The position numbers and the translations under genes are program-made. From Rhizobium sp. (GTDB lineage Bacteria > Pseudomonadota > Gammaproteobacteria > Burkholderiales > Thiobacillaceae): DNA of 64,000 nt. The notes beneath the pieces are model-generated. The model saw nothing but the letters and a program-made list of their open reading frames with translations. It did not search any database and was not told the DNA's origin. Positions 54,880 through 64,000 of this stretch are shown here, one piece after another (position 1 is the first letter of the stretch; every line of letters begins with the position of its first letter). The stretch spans positions 1 through 64,000 of the forward strand of contig JAIBEL010000016.1 of assembly GCA_019459285.1 (NCBI GenBank), read 5' to 3'.

Positions 54880-56844
54880 TTAACCCTGCGCTGCCACCCA
54901 GTGGCACCGCACCCAATGTCCGCCGCCCAGATCGGTCCGCTCCGGATAGGTTTGACGGCACACTGCGCTGGCGTGCGGACACCGCGGATGAAAATGGCAG
55001 CCGACCGGCGGATTGAGCGGCGAAGGCTGGTCGCCCGCCAGCCGGATGACAGGCTGCCCGGCAGGCGGCTCGATGCGCGGCACCGCGCTGACCAGCGCCT
55101 GCGTGTAGGGATGGCGCGGCGTGCGCAATACCGCACCGGCCTGACCTTGCTCGACGATACGCCCGAGGTACATCACCGCCACATCGTGCGCCAGATATTC
55201 CACCACGGCGAGATTGTGCGTGATGAAAAGATAGGCCAGACCGAGATCGGCCTGCAGGTCTTTGAGCAGATTCAGGATCTGCGCCTGTACTGACACGTCG
55301 AGCGCACTGGTCGGTTCGTCGCAGATCACCAGCCGTGGCGACACCGCAAGCGCCCGTGCGATCGCAATGCGCTGCCGCTGTCCGCCTGAGAATGCATGGG
55401 GATAGCGGCCGCCCGCATCGTCCGGCAAGCCGACCTGAGTCAACAGCCGGGTCACGGCACCACGTCGTTCGCCGCGCGCGCCCACACCCAGCGCATCCAT
55501 GCCTTCGAGCAGGATGTCCGCCACCCGCATGCGCGGATTGAGCGAACTGAACGGATCCTGGAACACCATCTGTGCCTGCCGCCGCAAGGTTGGCATATTC
55601 TTCGCGTGGGCCGCCTTGCCGCCTAGCATGATGGTGCCCGCCGTCGGCTCGATCAGCCGCAGCAATGCCTTTCCCACCGTCGTCTTGCCGCAGCCCGATT
55701 CGCCCACCAGTGCCAGCGTGCGGCCAGCCTGGATCGTCAGGTCCACGTCGTCGACGGCGCGCACGTGTCCCACCGTACGCTGGATCAAGCCGCGCCGGAT
55801 CGGGAAAAACACTTTCAGCCCTTCCACCTGTAGAAGCGGTTGCGGGGTATGTTCCGCCACGGGATAGGCGACGCGTTCGCGTACGCTGCCCGCCGGCAAG
55901 CTGCCCGCCAGATGGCAGCGCACCCGTTGCCCATCCAGTTCCTGCCAGCCGGGCGACTCCGCGCGGCAGCGTGCGATGACAAACGGACAGCGCGGTGCAA
56001 AGCGGCATCCGCGCAGCTGCGTGTCGAGCCGGGGCACCTGGCCGGCGATCGTAGTCAACCGCCCGGCATCGCCCGTTCGCGGCAAGGCCTCGAACAGCAT
56101 GCGGCTGTAGGGATGTTGCGGTGCCGCGAAGAAGGCGTCGCGTGCGCCCTCCTCCAGCAATTCGCCGGCATACATCACCCCCACGCGGTCGGCGTTCTCG
56201 GCCACCACGCCGAGATCGTGCGTGATCAGCAGCATGCCCATCCGGCGTGTCGCACGCAGATTGCGCAATACGTCGAGTACCTGGGCCTGGATGGTCACGT
56301 CCAGTGCCGTCGTCGGTTCGTCGGCGATGAGCAGGCTGGGCTCGCCCGCCAGGGCCATGGCGATCATCATTCGCTGGCGTAACCCGCCCGAAAGTTCGAA
56401 CGGATAGCTATCGAGCCGCCGCGCCGCGTCCGGCACGCCCACCGAATCGAGCAGTGCGCGCGCAGCGTCGCGCGCAGCCTGTCCGCCGAGCCCCCGATGC
56501 AAGGACAACGCCTCGCCGATCTGATCGCCCACCTTGATGACGGGATTCAGCGCCAGCATCGGTTCCTGAAACACCATCGCCATCTGCCCGCCGCGCACAC
56601 GTCGCATGTCGCGTTCGGGCAGCGCCAGTACATCGGTTTCGCCCAGTTGCACGTGACCCGACAGGATGCGCCCGCCATCCGGCAACAGCCGCATCAGCGA
56701 CAGGGCGGTCATCGATTTGCCGCAGCCCGATTCGCCCAGCAAAGCGTAGGTTTCACCCGCCGCGACGTCGAACGACACGCCATCGACTACGCGCGCGGCA
56801 CCGATACCGGTGACCAGCCTGTCGACGCGCAGCAACGGGCTCAC
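54880..56844 (-). CDS. Fused two-domain peptide ABC transporter ATPase (DppD-DppF/YejF type)
   Basis: 654 residues, GTG start overlapping the permease stop (GTGA). Two complete ATPase domains: Walker A GESGCGKS (37-44) and a second [12 protein letters not shown]; signatures [10 protein letters not shown] and [10 protein letters not shown]; Walker [13 protein letters not shown] and [12 protein letters not shown]. Each is followed by a Cys-rich oligopeptide (oligo_HPY) tail such as CRFAPRCPF and CHFHPRCPH. Longer than E. coli YejF (~530) because both tails are kept. Powers peptide or nickel-type uptake. Confidence 0.92.
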   Translation of the reverse strand: MSPLLRVDRLVTGIGAARVVDGVSFDVAAGETYALLGESGCGKSMTALSLMRLLPDGGRILSGHVQLGETDVLALPERDMRRVRGGQMAMVFQEPMLALNPVIKVGDQIGEALSLHRGLGGQAARDAARALLDSVGVPDAARRLDSYPFELSGGLRQRMMIAMALAGEPSLLIADEPTTALDVTIQAQVLDVLRNLRATRRMGMLLITHDLGVVAENADRVGVMYAGELLEEGARDAFFAAPQHPYSRMLFEALPRTGDAGRLTTIAGQVPRLDTQLRGCRFAPRCPFVIARCRAESPGWQELDGQRVRCHLAGSLPAGSVRERVAYPVAEHTPQPLLQVEGLKVFFPIRRGLIQRTVGHVRAVDDVDLTIQAGRTLALVGESGCGKTTVGKALLRLIEPTAGTIMLGGKAAHAKNMPTLRRQAQMVFQDPFSSLNPRMRVADILLEGMDALGVGARGERRGAVTRLLTQVGLPDDAGGRYPHAFSGGQRQRIAIARALAVSPRLVICDEPTSALDVSVQAQILNLLKDLQADLGLAYLFITHNLAVVEYLAHDVAVMYLGRIVEQGQAGAVLRTPRHPYTQALVSAVPRIEPPAGQPVIRLAGDQPSPLNPPVGCHFHPRCPHASAVCRQTYPERTDLGGGHWVRCHWVAAQG

Positions 56845-58262
56845 CGCCGTTCCTCCAGGCGCGGGTCGAATGCGTCGCGCACGCCGTCGGCAAACAGATT
56901 GGCGGCCAGCACCAAGGCGAACATGAAGACGAACGCCGCACCCAGCTGCCACCAGACGACAGGTTCGCGCGCCAGCTCAAGACGTGCGCCGTTGATCATG
57001 TTGCCCCAGCTATACATGGAGGGGTCGACACCCACCCCGACATAGGAGAGCACGGCTTCGGCCAGCACCAGGCCCGAGAAGTCCAGTACGATCGCAATCA
57101 GCACGAGGTGGAATACGTTGGGGAAAATATGGCGGCTGATGATGCGTGCGTGCGATACGCCGAACGCCCGTGCCGCCTCGACATAATCAAGCGTCCTGAG
57201 CTTGAGCGATTCGCCGCGCAGCAGGCGTGCCAGGCTGGTCCAGCTGGTCACGCCCATGATGATGCACAGAGCCAGCAGGCGAACATCGGCACGTGCTGCC
57301 GAGGTGTCGAACAGATCGGGATGGGCCTCGATGGCGACCTGTACGATGAGTACCGCTGCCGCGATCAGCAACACGCCTGGAATTGAATTCAGCACGGTGT
57401 AGATATACTGGATGACGTCGTCCACCCAGCCCCGGAAATACCCTGCCGCAATCCCCAGCACGATCGCGAGCGGCAGGGTGACCAGTGTCGTGAGCGTCCC
57501 GATGACCAGGCCTGTGCGGATGCTCTTGAGGCTGATGTAGAACACATCCTGTCCGACCTTGTCGGTACCGAAGACGTGATAGCCTGCGGCCAGACGGGCC
57601 ATCACCGCACCGAGCATCAGCACCAGCGCCAACACGATCACGACTGTCCGCCCAGGCCAGCCGAGGTGGCCCGTTCCCCAGGCAGACAGCCAGCTCCCGA
57701 CCTTCATCTGCCTATGGCGGGCCTGCCATGACGCAAGCAGGCCAAACAGCAGCAGACTGCCCGCCAGACCCTGCAACAGGCCGACGAATACCCGACGGAC
57801 GATGTCCGATATGTACTCGTCGGCCTGCTTCAGATGCGCACCGCCGTATTTCAGGCGCGGGTAATCCCGAACGGTCGCGCCGTCCCGCTCAGTGAACTCC
57901 TTGGCATACAAGTGCATCGCCAGCGGCGCGGAATAGGTTTTTTCCTGCTGCGTACGCAATCTGCTGGCCAATGCGTCGAATACAGACAGCACTTCGACCG
58001 AATATTGCGGTCTGTCGGGCGGGCTGTCGTCCAGTCGTTCGCGGTAATGCAGCGAGTCGAGCAGGCCGATGATCACGAACACGGCCAGCACCAGCGCCGC
58101 GCCCATCGCCATGGGGCGCCTCGCCACGGCCGCCCACGGCGCGCGCAAGTGCGCGTGACGGCGGATCCACCACACTGTTGCCAGCGCTACGATCAGCAGC
58201 ATGAAAATGAGCGCATCGGTCCACAACAGGACAGGGACGAAATGGAATGCGTCCAGGTTCAT
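56841..58262 (-). CDS. Peptide ABC permease (YejE/DppC-like) with enlarged N-terminus
   Basis: 473 residues against about 300-340 for relatives. The C-terminal ~280 residues are a standard permease with EAARAFGVSHARII. The N-terminal ~190 add two or three membrane helices (about 10-30, 50-70, 160-180) and a ~90-residue soluble segment rich in charged residues. ATGA overlap with the upstream permease. Inner-membrane half of the transporter. Confidence 0.87.
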   Translation of the reverse strand: MNLDAFHFVPVLLWTDALIFMLLIVALATVWWIRRHAHLRAPWAAVARRPMAMGAALVLAVFVIIGLLDSLHYRERLDDSPPDRPQYSVEVLSVFDALASRLRTQQEKTYSAPLAMHLYAKEFTERDGATVRDYPRLKYGGAHLKQADEYISDIVRRVFVGLLQGLAGSLLLFGLLASWQARHRQMKVGSWLSAWGTGHLGWPGRTVVIVLALVLMLGAVMARLAAGYHVFGTDKVGQDVFYISLKSIRTGLVIGTLTTLVTLPLAIVLGIAAGYFRGWVDDVIQYIYTVLNSIPGVLLIAAAVLIVQVAIEAHPDLFDTSAARADVRLLALCIIMGVTSWTSLARLLRGESLKLRTLDYVEAARAFGVSHARIISRHIFPNVFHLVLIAIVLDFSGLVLAEAVLSYVGVGVDPSMYSWGNMINGARLELAREPVVWWQLGAAFVFMFALVLAANLFADGVRDAFDPRLEERR

Positions 58263-59236
58263 TGCAGCCGCACCCGAGGATCCACCCACGAATAGGAAAT
58301 GTCGGTAAGGATCAGGCCGACGATATAGAGAAAGGAGCCCAGGAACACCATCGCGCGCACCACCGAGAAATCCTGGGCCTGGATCGCGTCGATCGTATAG
58401 CTGCCGAGTCCCGGAATGCCGAAGAAGGATTCGGTGATGAGGCTACCCATGAACAAGAGCGGCAACACCACCACCGCACCGGTCAGGATCGGGATCATGC
58501 CGTTCTTCAATACGTGACGGAACAATACCCGAATCTCGGACAAGCCTTTGGCACGTGCAGTACGCACATAATCCTTGCCGATCTCCTCGAGAAAAATCGT
58601 TCGGTACCAGCGCGACCCGCTACCGATCCCCGCCACCACGCTCACCAACACGGGCAGGAGGATGAACTTGAGGCCATGGATGCCCCCCGCATAGCCCGAG
58701 ATCGGCAACAGGTTCCACAGCTTGGCGATGAAATACTGGCCGGCGATGATGTAGAACAGCCCGGAGATCGACATCAGTACGACGCACAGCACCACCCCCC
58801 ACAGGTCGAGATAGGTGGCGCGGAAGAACACCATCAACAGAGCGAAGGTGATGTTGACCAGCAGGCCGATCACGAATACCGGCAGCGCGATCGCCAGGCT
58901 CGGCCCCATGCGGGCGCGGATTTCGTTGCCGATATCACGGCCATCGTCGCCCTTGCCGAATTGGAACGCGAACATCGCGGCTGAACGTTGGAAAAAGAGC
59001 GTGTCGGTAAGCTGCGCACTACCGGTTGCGCGGGTATTCAGCAGAAGTGGTTTGTCGTAGCCGTGTTCGACCTTCCAGCGCTCGATCGCCTCCGGCGTCA
59101 CGTGTTTGGCGCCGAGCTGCAGTCGCGCCATGTCGTCCGGCGTATTGACGACGAAGAACAGCGCGAAGGTCAGCAGGTTGACGCCGACCAGGATCGGAAT
59201 GGCATACAGCAGGCGGCGCAGGATGTAGGCAAACAT
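58259..59236 (-). CDS. Peptide ABC permease (YejB/DppB-like)
   Basis: 325 residues with about six membrane helices. N-terminal FAYILRRLLYAIPILVGV is typical of DppB/OppB; the EAA loop RTARAKGLSEIRVLFRHVLKN contacts the ATPase. ATGA overlap with both neighbours. The periplasmic loop after TM1 (about 30-130) is long, as in this subfamily. Confidence 0.92.
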   Translation of the reverse strand: MFAYILRRLLYAIPILVGVNLLTFALFFVVNTPDDMARLQLGAKHVTPEAIERWKVEHGYDKPLLLNTRATGSAQLTDTLFFQRSAAMFAFQFGKGDDGRDIGNEIRARMGPSLAIALPVFVIGLLVNITFALLMVFFRATYLDLWGVVLCVVLMSISGLFYIIAGQYFIAKLWNLLPISGYAGGIHGLKFILLPVLVSVVAGIGSGSRWYRTIFLEEIGKDYVRTARAKGLSEIRVLFRHVLKNGMIPILTGAVVVLPLLFMGSLITESFFGIPGLGSYTIDAIQAQDFSVVRAMVFLGSFLYIVGLILTDISYSWVDPRVRLQ

Positions 59237-61392
59237 CAGGCGGTCGTCCTCTCGCGCCGGCGCCAGGCGACCACTGCCGGCGCGATGAGTGCAACCACGC
59301 CGCCGACCAGCAGCAGGATCGGCCACAGCACGGGACGATTCCATTCTGCACGCCGGGCGGCACGCAGATCCGGGTCGATACGCCGGTACTTGAGCGTATT
59401 GTTGGCCATCAGGTTGGGCTTGACGTTATGGACCCAGTCATGGCGCAAGCCGAAGGATTTGGGATAGTAGGCAAAAATCCAGGGGGCATCGCGGCGCACG
59501 ATCTCGAGCATGGCATTGATCACCTGCTGGCGCTCGGGGCCGTTGTCCATATCCTTCATGCGCTCGAACAGGCGGTTGAATTCGGGATTGTCGTAGTTGG
59601 CTGCGTTCTCGCCGCCGGTGGCCACTTTCTTGTTCGGCCCATACAGCAGGAAGAAGAAATTTTCCGGATCGGGATAATCGGCATTCCAGCCCCATTCGAA
59701 CAGCTGGGCGTTGCCCTTGCGCATCTTGTCCTGGAAACGGTTGTAGTCGGTGCCGCGCACGACCAGCTGCACATTGAGCTTGTCGAGTTGCTTCTTCATC
59801 CAGTCGAGCCGCGACTTGGTATCGGGGCCGCTTGCCATGGTGTCGAAATAGAGCACCAGCGGCTCGCCGGTTTTGGCGTTGCGGCCATTGGGATACCCCG
59901 CCTCGGCCAGCAGCTTCTTCGCCATCTCTAGGGGACGTCTGACGATCTTGCTGCCATGCGCCTCGTACACATACGGATTCAGCCCTGCCACGCCATCGAC
60001 GTATCCGAACAGCCCGGGCGGGATCGGTCCCTGTGCCGGAATACCTCGGCCGTTCAGGAAAATGGAAATGAATTCGTCGTAGTCGAACGCGATGGAAATT
60101 GCCTGCCTCAGTTTGCGACGATCCTCCCCCTGACCGCCCACCACCGGATCGAGCATGTTGAAGCCCACGTACCAGATTGAAGCCGCTACCGCAGTAACGA
60201 GATGGATACCCTTCTCGCGCATGCTGTCGGTCAGCCGCGGATCGCCGCCTGCCGAGAACTGCACGGCTTGGTCGAAGCTGTCCGAGCTGATACCGGAACT
60301 GTCGTAATAGCCCTGCAGAAACTTGCTCCAGTAGGGGATGGTTTCCTTTTCCAGACTGAACACAGCCTTGTCCACGAACGGCAGCGGCTTGCCGGCGTCC
60401 GCCAGCAGACCCGCCTGGCGATCCGCTGCGTCGCCGTCCTCGGGATAGGTTTCGCCGTGATAGTAGGGATTCTTCGTCAGCACCATGCGGCGGTTGGGAT
60501 CGTTCTCGGACAGGTAGTAGGGACCGGTCCCGACCGGCTGCCAGTCCAGGGTCAGGTTGTTGTCCGCCATACCCGGCTGCGCGTAGAAGGCATCGGCCTC
60601 CCACGGGACGGGCGCAAAAAACGGCATCGCCAGCCAATAGATGAACTGCGGGTATTTCCCCTTGATGTGAATTCGATACGTATAACGATCCACCACTTCC
60701 GCGCCCGCCAGCGGAAAATCGTTTAGGTTCAGTTCTGCGTCGGGATGCGCCCTGGATACCTTCTCCAGCGTGTCGCCAAGCGCCTTCAGGCCAACGATGT
60801 GTTCAGACATCAGCCCAAAAATCGGTGAACTCAAGCGGGGATTCGCCAGCCGCTTGATCTGGTAGACATAGTCGGCCGCAACGAGTTCGCGGGTGCCCGT
60901 ATGCGTGAAATCGCCGATCTGTCTTTTGTCCGCCACGGCAGCCGCATCCAATGCATGGTAACGATAGTGGCCTGCTGCATCGCGTGCAAACGCCGGATGC
61001 GGCTGATAGCGGATGCCGGGACGGATCCGGATTTCATACACGCTTTCAGTAATGGCGTCGGCCGGTGCATCGTCGGCAAGCGGCTTGCCGGCTGCGTCAA
61101 GATAGTGCGGTGTGGGTACGGCTTCGGCCGTCAGCGGGATCAGCGTATACGGGCGCTTGAGGAAATGGTACTGCAGGGGCGGCTCGTAAATCTGCCCGGT
61201 GAATTCGGCTTCGTTCGAGCTGTAAGAACGGGCCGGATCGAGATGCTTGGGGCGTTCGGAAAACGCGCTATACAACACATTGGCGTGCGCATCGGTGTCG
61301 GGGTAGGGATTGTTCCAGCTGTCGGAGCAGCCTGCCAGCAGGCCTATCCCCAGCAAGCCGATCCTCAATAAAATTGCCCCGATACGCGCCAT
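59236..61392 (-). CDS. Peptide-binding lipoprotein (SBP_bac_5) with C-terminal membrane anchor
   Basis: 718 residues. Lipobox LLAGC (Cys22), then a family-5 oligopeptide-binding domain (about 40-670) with features such as PVGTGPYYLSEND and YDEFISIFLNGRG. Longer than OppA (~540). The end has a second hydrophobic helix (about 690-710) followed by RRRER, so the protein appears held to the membrane at both ends. First gene of the operon; ATG 61392 chosen because it opens the signal peptide. Confidence 0.88.
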   Translation of the reverse strand: MARIGAILLRIGLLGIGLLAGCSDSWNNPYPDTDAHANVLYSAFSERPKHLDPARSYSSNEAEFTGQIYEPPLQYHFLKRPYTLIPLTAEAVPTPHYLDAAGKPLADDAPADAITESVYEIRIRPGIRYQPHPAFARDAAGHYRYHALDAAAVADKRQIGDFTHTGTRELVAADYVYQIKRLANPRLSSPIFGLMSEHIVGLKALGDTLEKVSRAHPDAELNLNDFPLAGAEVVDRYTYRIHIKGKYPQFIYWLAMPFFAPVPWEADAFYAQPGMADNNLTLDWQPVGTGPYYLSENDPNRRMVLTKNPYYHGETYPEDGDAADRQAGLLADAGKPLPFVDKAVFSLEKETIPYWSKFLQGYYDSSGISSDSFDQAVQFSAGGDPRLTDSMREKGIHLVTAVAASIWYVGFNMLDPVVGGQGEDRRKLRQAISIAFDYDEFISIFLNGRGIPAQGPIPPGLFGYVDGVAGLNPYVYEAHGSKIVRRPLEMAKKLLAEAGYPNGRNAKTGEPLVLYFDTMASGPDTKSRLDWMKKQLDKLNVQLVVRGTDYNRFQDKMRKGNAQLFEWGWNADYPDPENFFFLLYGPNKKVATGGENAANYDNPEFNRLFERMKDMDNGPERQQVINAMLEIVRRDAPWIFAYYPKSFGLRHDWVHNVKPNLMANNTLKYRRIDPDLRAARRAEWNRPVLWPILLLVGGVVALIAPAVVAWRRRERTTA

Positions 61393-61431
61393 GGCGCCAG
61401 TGTACCCAAGCGCGCCGTCAACGTCAGCCGT

Positions 61432-61437
61432 TATAAT
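61432..61437 (+). promoter_or_regulatory. Probable -10 box of fabI
   Basis: Perfect TATAAT thirty bases before the fabI ATG. No good -35 at 16-18 bp, so activator dependence or an extended contact is possible. Confidence 0.45.
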
Positions 61438-61466
61438 CCGGAGCAACTCAACTCTTCGAGACCATC

Positions 61467-62246
61467 ATGGGATTTCTTGCAGGAAAACGTTTGCTGATCA
61501 CCGGCGTGATATCCAACCGTTCCATCGCCTACGGTATCGCCTCGGCATGCAAGCGCGAAGGCGCCGAACTGGCCTTCACCTATCAAGGCGAACGCATCAA
61601 GGATCGCGTGACCGAATTTGCCAAGGAATTCGGCTCCAGCCTGGTGTTTCCGTGCGACGTCGGCAGCGACGAGCAGATCGATGCGCTGTTTGCCGAGCTC
61701 GGCAAACATTGGGACGGCTTCGACGGCCTGGTTCATTCGATCGCGTTTGCGCCAAAGGAGGCCCTTGCCGGCGACTTTCTTTCCGCTGTCACCCGGGAAA
61801 ACTTCCGCATTGCCCACGACATCAGTTCCTACAGCTTTGCCGCATTGGCCAAGGCGGCCTTGCCAATGCTGGAAGGCCGCAAGGCAGCGCTGCTGACCCT
61901 GTCCTATCTGGGCGCGATCCGGTCGGTCCCCAACTACAACGTCATGGGCCTGGCCAAGGCCAGCCTGGAATCCAACGTGTACTACATGGCGCAAAGCCTG
62001 GGGCCCAAGGGTATCCGCGTCAACGCAGTATCGGCCGGCCCGATCAAGACGCTGGCGGCCAGCGGTATCGCCAACTTCGGCGAGAAACTCGACCTCGTCG
62101 CCCAGAATGCGCCGCTCCGCCGTAACGTGACGATAGATGAGGTCGGCAATGCCGCAGCCTTCCTGCTCTCCGATCTGGCGTCGGGGATTACAGGTGAAAT
62201 CACCTATGTCGACGCCGGGTTCAATTCGACCGCAGGCGCCGAATAA
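61467..62246 (+). CDS. fabI: Enoyl-[acyl-carrier-protein] reductase (NADH)
   Basis: 259 residues. SDR-type reductase for the last step of fatty-acid elongation. [15 protein letters not shown] (about 11-25) binds NADH; Tyr147, Tyr157 and Lys164 match the FabI catalytic set (YX6K spacing). GxxxxxSxA-type start rather than GxxxGxG is normal for FabI. A terminator follows. Confidence 0.96.
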   Translation: MGFLAGKRLLITGVISNRSIAYGIASACKREGAELAFTYQGERIKDRVTEFAKEFGSSLVFPCDVGSDEQIDALFAELGKHWDGFDGLVHSIAFAPKEALAGDFLSAVTRENFRIAHDISSYSFAALAKAALPMLEGRKAALLTLSYLGAIRSVPNYNVMGLAKASLESNVYYMAQSLGPKGIRVNAVSAGPIKTLAASGIANFGEKLDLVAQNAPLRRNVTIDEVGNAAAFLLSDLASGITGEITYVDAGFNSTAGAE

Positions 62247-62262
62247 TCCCGCCCGCCGCACC

Positions 62263-62297
62263 AATAAAAAACGCGCCCGGAAGGCGCGTTTTTTATT
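62263..62297. terminator. Bidirectional intrinsic terminator between fabI and ppiD
   Basis: Stem aataaaaaacgcgcc / ggcgcgttttttatt, loop cggaa, T-run on one strand and A-run on the other. Serves both convergent genes. Confidence 0.94.
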
Positions 62298-62314
62298 GTC
62301 ATGCAAGCGGGGCA

Positions 62315-64000
62315 TTATCTACCTTCGATCGCATTCGGCTGGATTTTCACTTTCTGGCCTGCAGTGATCAATGCCAGCATCGCCTTCATGTCCGCGCGCT
62401 GCTGCGCCTGTGTCACGCCAGAAGTGACAGAAGCCAGCAACGCAGGATCCGGCGTGCCCGCCTCCACCACGCGGCTGATCCGCACGATCCGATACGAGCC
62501 GTCAAGACGTGCGAAACCCGTATAGGCCGGCAGCTTGTCGGTATTCGCCCGGAATACCGCTTGAATGCCGGCCGCATCCAGTTCGGCAAACGGCTGACGC
62601 CCAACCACCTTGAAAGACGACCAGTTCAAACCCGTTTCATCGCCTTTTTCCAGCGTCTTGATGGTCGCTTCGCCCTTCTGGGCCAACAGCTTGGCACTCT
62701 GCTCGGCACGCAGCCTGGTCTCGATCGCCGCGGATACTTCTGTCAGCGGACGCAGTCGGGCCAGTCGATGATCGACCACCCGCGCCGCCACCAGTATGCC
62801 GGGCTGCACCTCGATGGCTTCGGTATTCTGCTTCGACTTGATCGACTCGGGACTGAACAGGGCGGCCGATAACGTGGCATTGTTGAATGGGGGCGACGCC
62901 GTCTTGACGCTCATCCAGTCGCTCTGCCTGATGCTGAGCTTGGCTGCGGTAGCGGCAGGTTGCAGGGACTGCGCGTTTTCATAGACCAGGTTGCCGAAGT
63001 TGTCAGCCAGGTCTGCAAAGACCTTTTGCGCCTGCTGCTTGCGCAGTTCATCGACGACCTCGGCACGTACCTCGTTCAGCGGCGCCAGCTTGGCAGGCTG
63101 GATGCCATCCAGCCGGATGATGTGATAACCGAAATCGCTTTCGACCGGTCCCCGGATTTCGTGGGGCTTCATGCTGAATACGGCATCCTCGAAAGGCTTG
63201 ACCATCATGCCGCGAGCAAAGCTCCCCAGGCTGCCATCCTGTGCGGCCGAACCCGGGTCCTGCGACTCGGTGCGTGCCAGCTCGGCAAAACGTTCCGGCG
63301 ATTTCTGCAGGATCTGAACCAGTTCGGTCGCCTTGGCCTTGGCCTTGGCCCGCGTTGCGGCGTCGGCATTCTTATCCACCGCAATCAGGATGTGGCTTGC
63401 ACTGCGTTGTTCAGGCCGCCCAAACTTCGTCGCATTGGCCGCATAGTAGTCGGCTACTTCCTTGTCGCTCACCGCGATACCGGCCGCCACGCTGGCCTTG
63501 TCCAGCACCAGATATTCGGCGCGGATCTGTTCAGGCTCGGTAAATTCGGCTTTGTGGGCCGCGTAATCACGTTCCACGTCGGCTTGCGTGACCTTGACGT
63601 CCGAGGCCACGGTGGAGGCCGGCAGATCGGCCCAGGCGATTTCACGCTGTTGCGAGACCAGGCGCGCAATCTGCGTCAGCGACGTATTCGACGGAAAGGC
63701 CGCGAGCATCACCGGACTGGCCACGACATCCAGCATGAATCCCTGGCGCAACTCGTTTTCGAAGGCTGCCGGTGTGCGACCATTCTGGCGCAAGACCGCT
63801 TCATAACGCTGCTGGGAGAATTTGCCGTCCTGCTGGAACGCCGGGATCTGTGCGAGCACGGAGGCAAGATACGCATCGGGCGCCAGGAATTTGTTTTTTT
63901 GCGCATCCAGCAACAAGGCCTTGCGTTCGATCAGGCTGTCGAGCACCTGTTTGCGAAAATCGGCGCGCTCCGGAACAGCGGGATCGAACGCAGCGCCAAG
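62315..64000 (-). CDS. ppiD: Peptidyl-prolyl isomerase PpiD, partial (start beyond the window)
   Basis: About 561 C-terminal residues; the frame stays open to base 64000, reading LGAAFDPAVPERADFRKQVLDSL, so the true start is outside. SurA-type N-terminal helical part, then a parvulin domain (SASHILIAV ... SPERFAELAR ... GSLGSFARGMM ... GPVESDFGYHIIRLD), then an extended C-terminal domain. PpiD is an inner-membrane-anchored periplasmic chaperone that meets proteins leaving the Sec channel; the anchor helix would lie in the missing part. Confidence 0.9.
   Translation of the reverse strand, partial: LGAAFDPAVPERADFRKQVLDSLIERKALLLDAQKNKFLAPDAYLASVLAQIPAFQQDGKFSQQRYEAVLRQNGRTPAAFENELRQGFMLDVVASPVMLAAFPSNTSLTQIARLVSQQREIAWADLPASTVASDVKVTQADVERDYAAHKAEFTEPEQIRAEYLVLDKASVAAGIAVSDKEVADYYAANATKFGRPEQRSASHILIAVDKNADAATRAKAKAKATELVQILQKSPERFAELARTESQDPGSAAQDGSLGSFARGMMVKPFEDAVFSMKPHEIRGPVESDFGYHIIRLDGIQPAKLAPLNEVRAEVVDELRKQQAQKVFADLADNFGNLVYENAQSLQPAATAAKLSIRQSDWMSVKTASPPFNNATLSAALFSPESIKSKQNTEAIEVQPGILVAARVVDHRLARLRPLTEVSAAIETRLRAEQSAKLLAQKGEATIKTLEKGDETGLNWSSFKVVGRQPFAELDAAGIQAVFRANTDKLPAYTGFARLDGSYRIVRISRVVEAGTPDPALLASVTSGVTQAQQRADMKAMLALITAGQKVKIQPNAIEGR

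Overview
The window reads as about 64 kb of a high-GC betaproteobacterial chromosome. An inferred placement is a Thiobacillus-like or related Nitrosomonadales sulfur or iron oxidiser: there is a Tat-exported high-potential iron-sulfur protein (HiPIP), a PEP-CTERM envelope protein, many c-di-GMP proteins and a typically betaproteobacterial gloB-methyltransferase-rnhA-dnaQ block. No 16S gene is present, so this placement rests on gene content only. The first ~120 bases are nearly pure C and look like a contig-edge artefact.

Layout. 0.1-8.5 kb: a dispersed-repeat cluster, a DinG-type helicase, an esterase-like hydrolase coupled to a GGDEF-EAL receptor, a UbiB-family kinase, a helical protein and an NlpC/P60 hydrolase. 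8.6-15 kb: a ferric-iron ABC transporter behind a Fur-box-like site, with an intrinsic terminator between binding protein and permease, followed at once by a hybrid histidine kinase. 15-17.6 kb: a DUF302 protein, a HIT/GalT-like protein and a PEP-CTERM protein. 17.6-22.1 kb (minus): a tightly overlapping operon of SH3 protein, M48 protease, CHASE2 adenylate cyclase and metallo-beta-lactamase-fold cyclic-nucleotide phosphodiesterase. 22.1-25 kb: an Mla/MCE lipid-transport operon whose ATPase gene is a degenerate half-domain. 25-34.6 kb: an SCP2-like secreted protein, a SlyD-like PPIase, pgi, a DUF4139 protein, an EAL-HDOD-like protein, a PolB-like exonuclease, rlmD, lysC and two tRNAs (Ser-GCU, Arg-ACG).

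34.7-42 kb: HiPIP, an SNase-like protein lacking catalytic residues, an HD-GYP protein, a phosphoesterase, ppa and two large overlapping Sel1-repeat genes of somewhat lower GC. 42.3-47.3 kb: mfd, serB, flgM and a CopZ-like metal-binding protein. 47.3-54.6 kb: a GGDEF-EAL protein coupled to a periplasmic binding protein, then dnaQ, rnhA, a methyltransferase, gloB and an MltD-like LysM transglycosylase. 54.6-61.4 kb (minus): a Yej/Dpp-like peptide ABC operon of four overlapping genes plus a 65-residue membrane protein. 61.4-64 kb: fabI and the C-terminal part of ppiD, which runs off the window.

Themes. Nucleotide second messengers recur: two full GGDEF-EAL proteins, one HD-GYP, one degenerate EAL-HDOD and a cAMP synthesis/degradation pair. 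Operons are compact, with many ATGA, GTGA or TTGA stop/start overlaps that imply translational coupling. No transposase, integrase, CRISPR array or prophage gene was seen. The best candidates for undescribed biology are the degenerate ABC ATPase in the MCE operon, the protease-cyclase-phosphodiesterase operon, the doubly anchored peptide-binding protein with its enlarged permease, the cysteine cluster in the iron-transporter ATPase, and a pair of mutually exclusive hairpins upstream of the ubiB-like gene.
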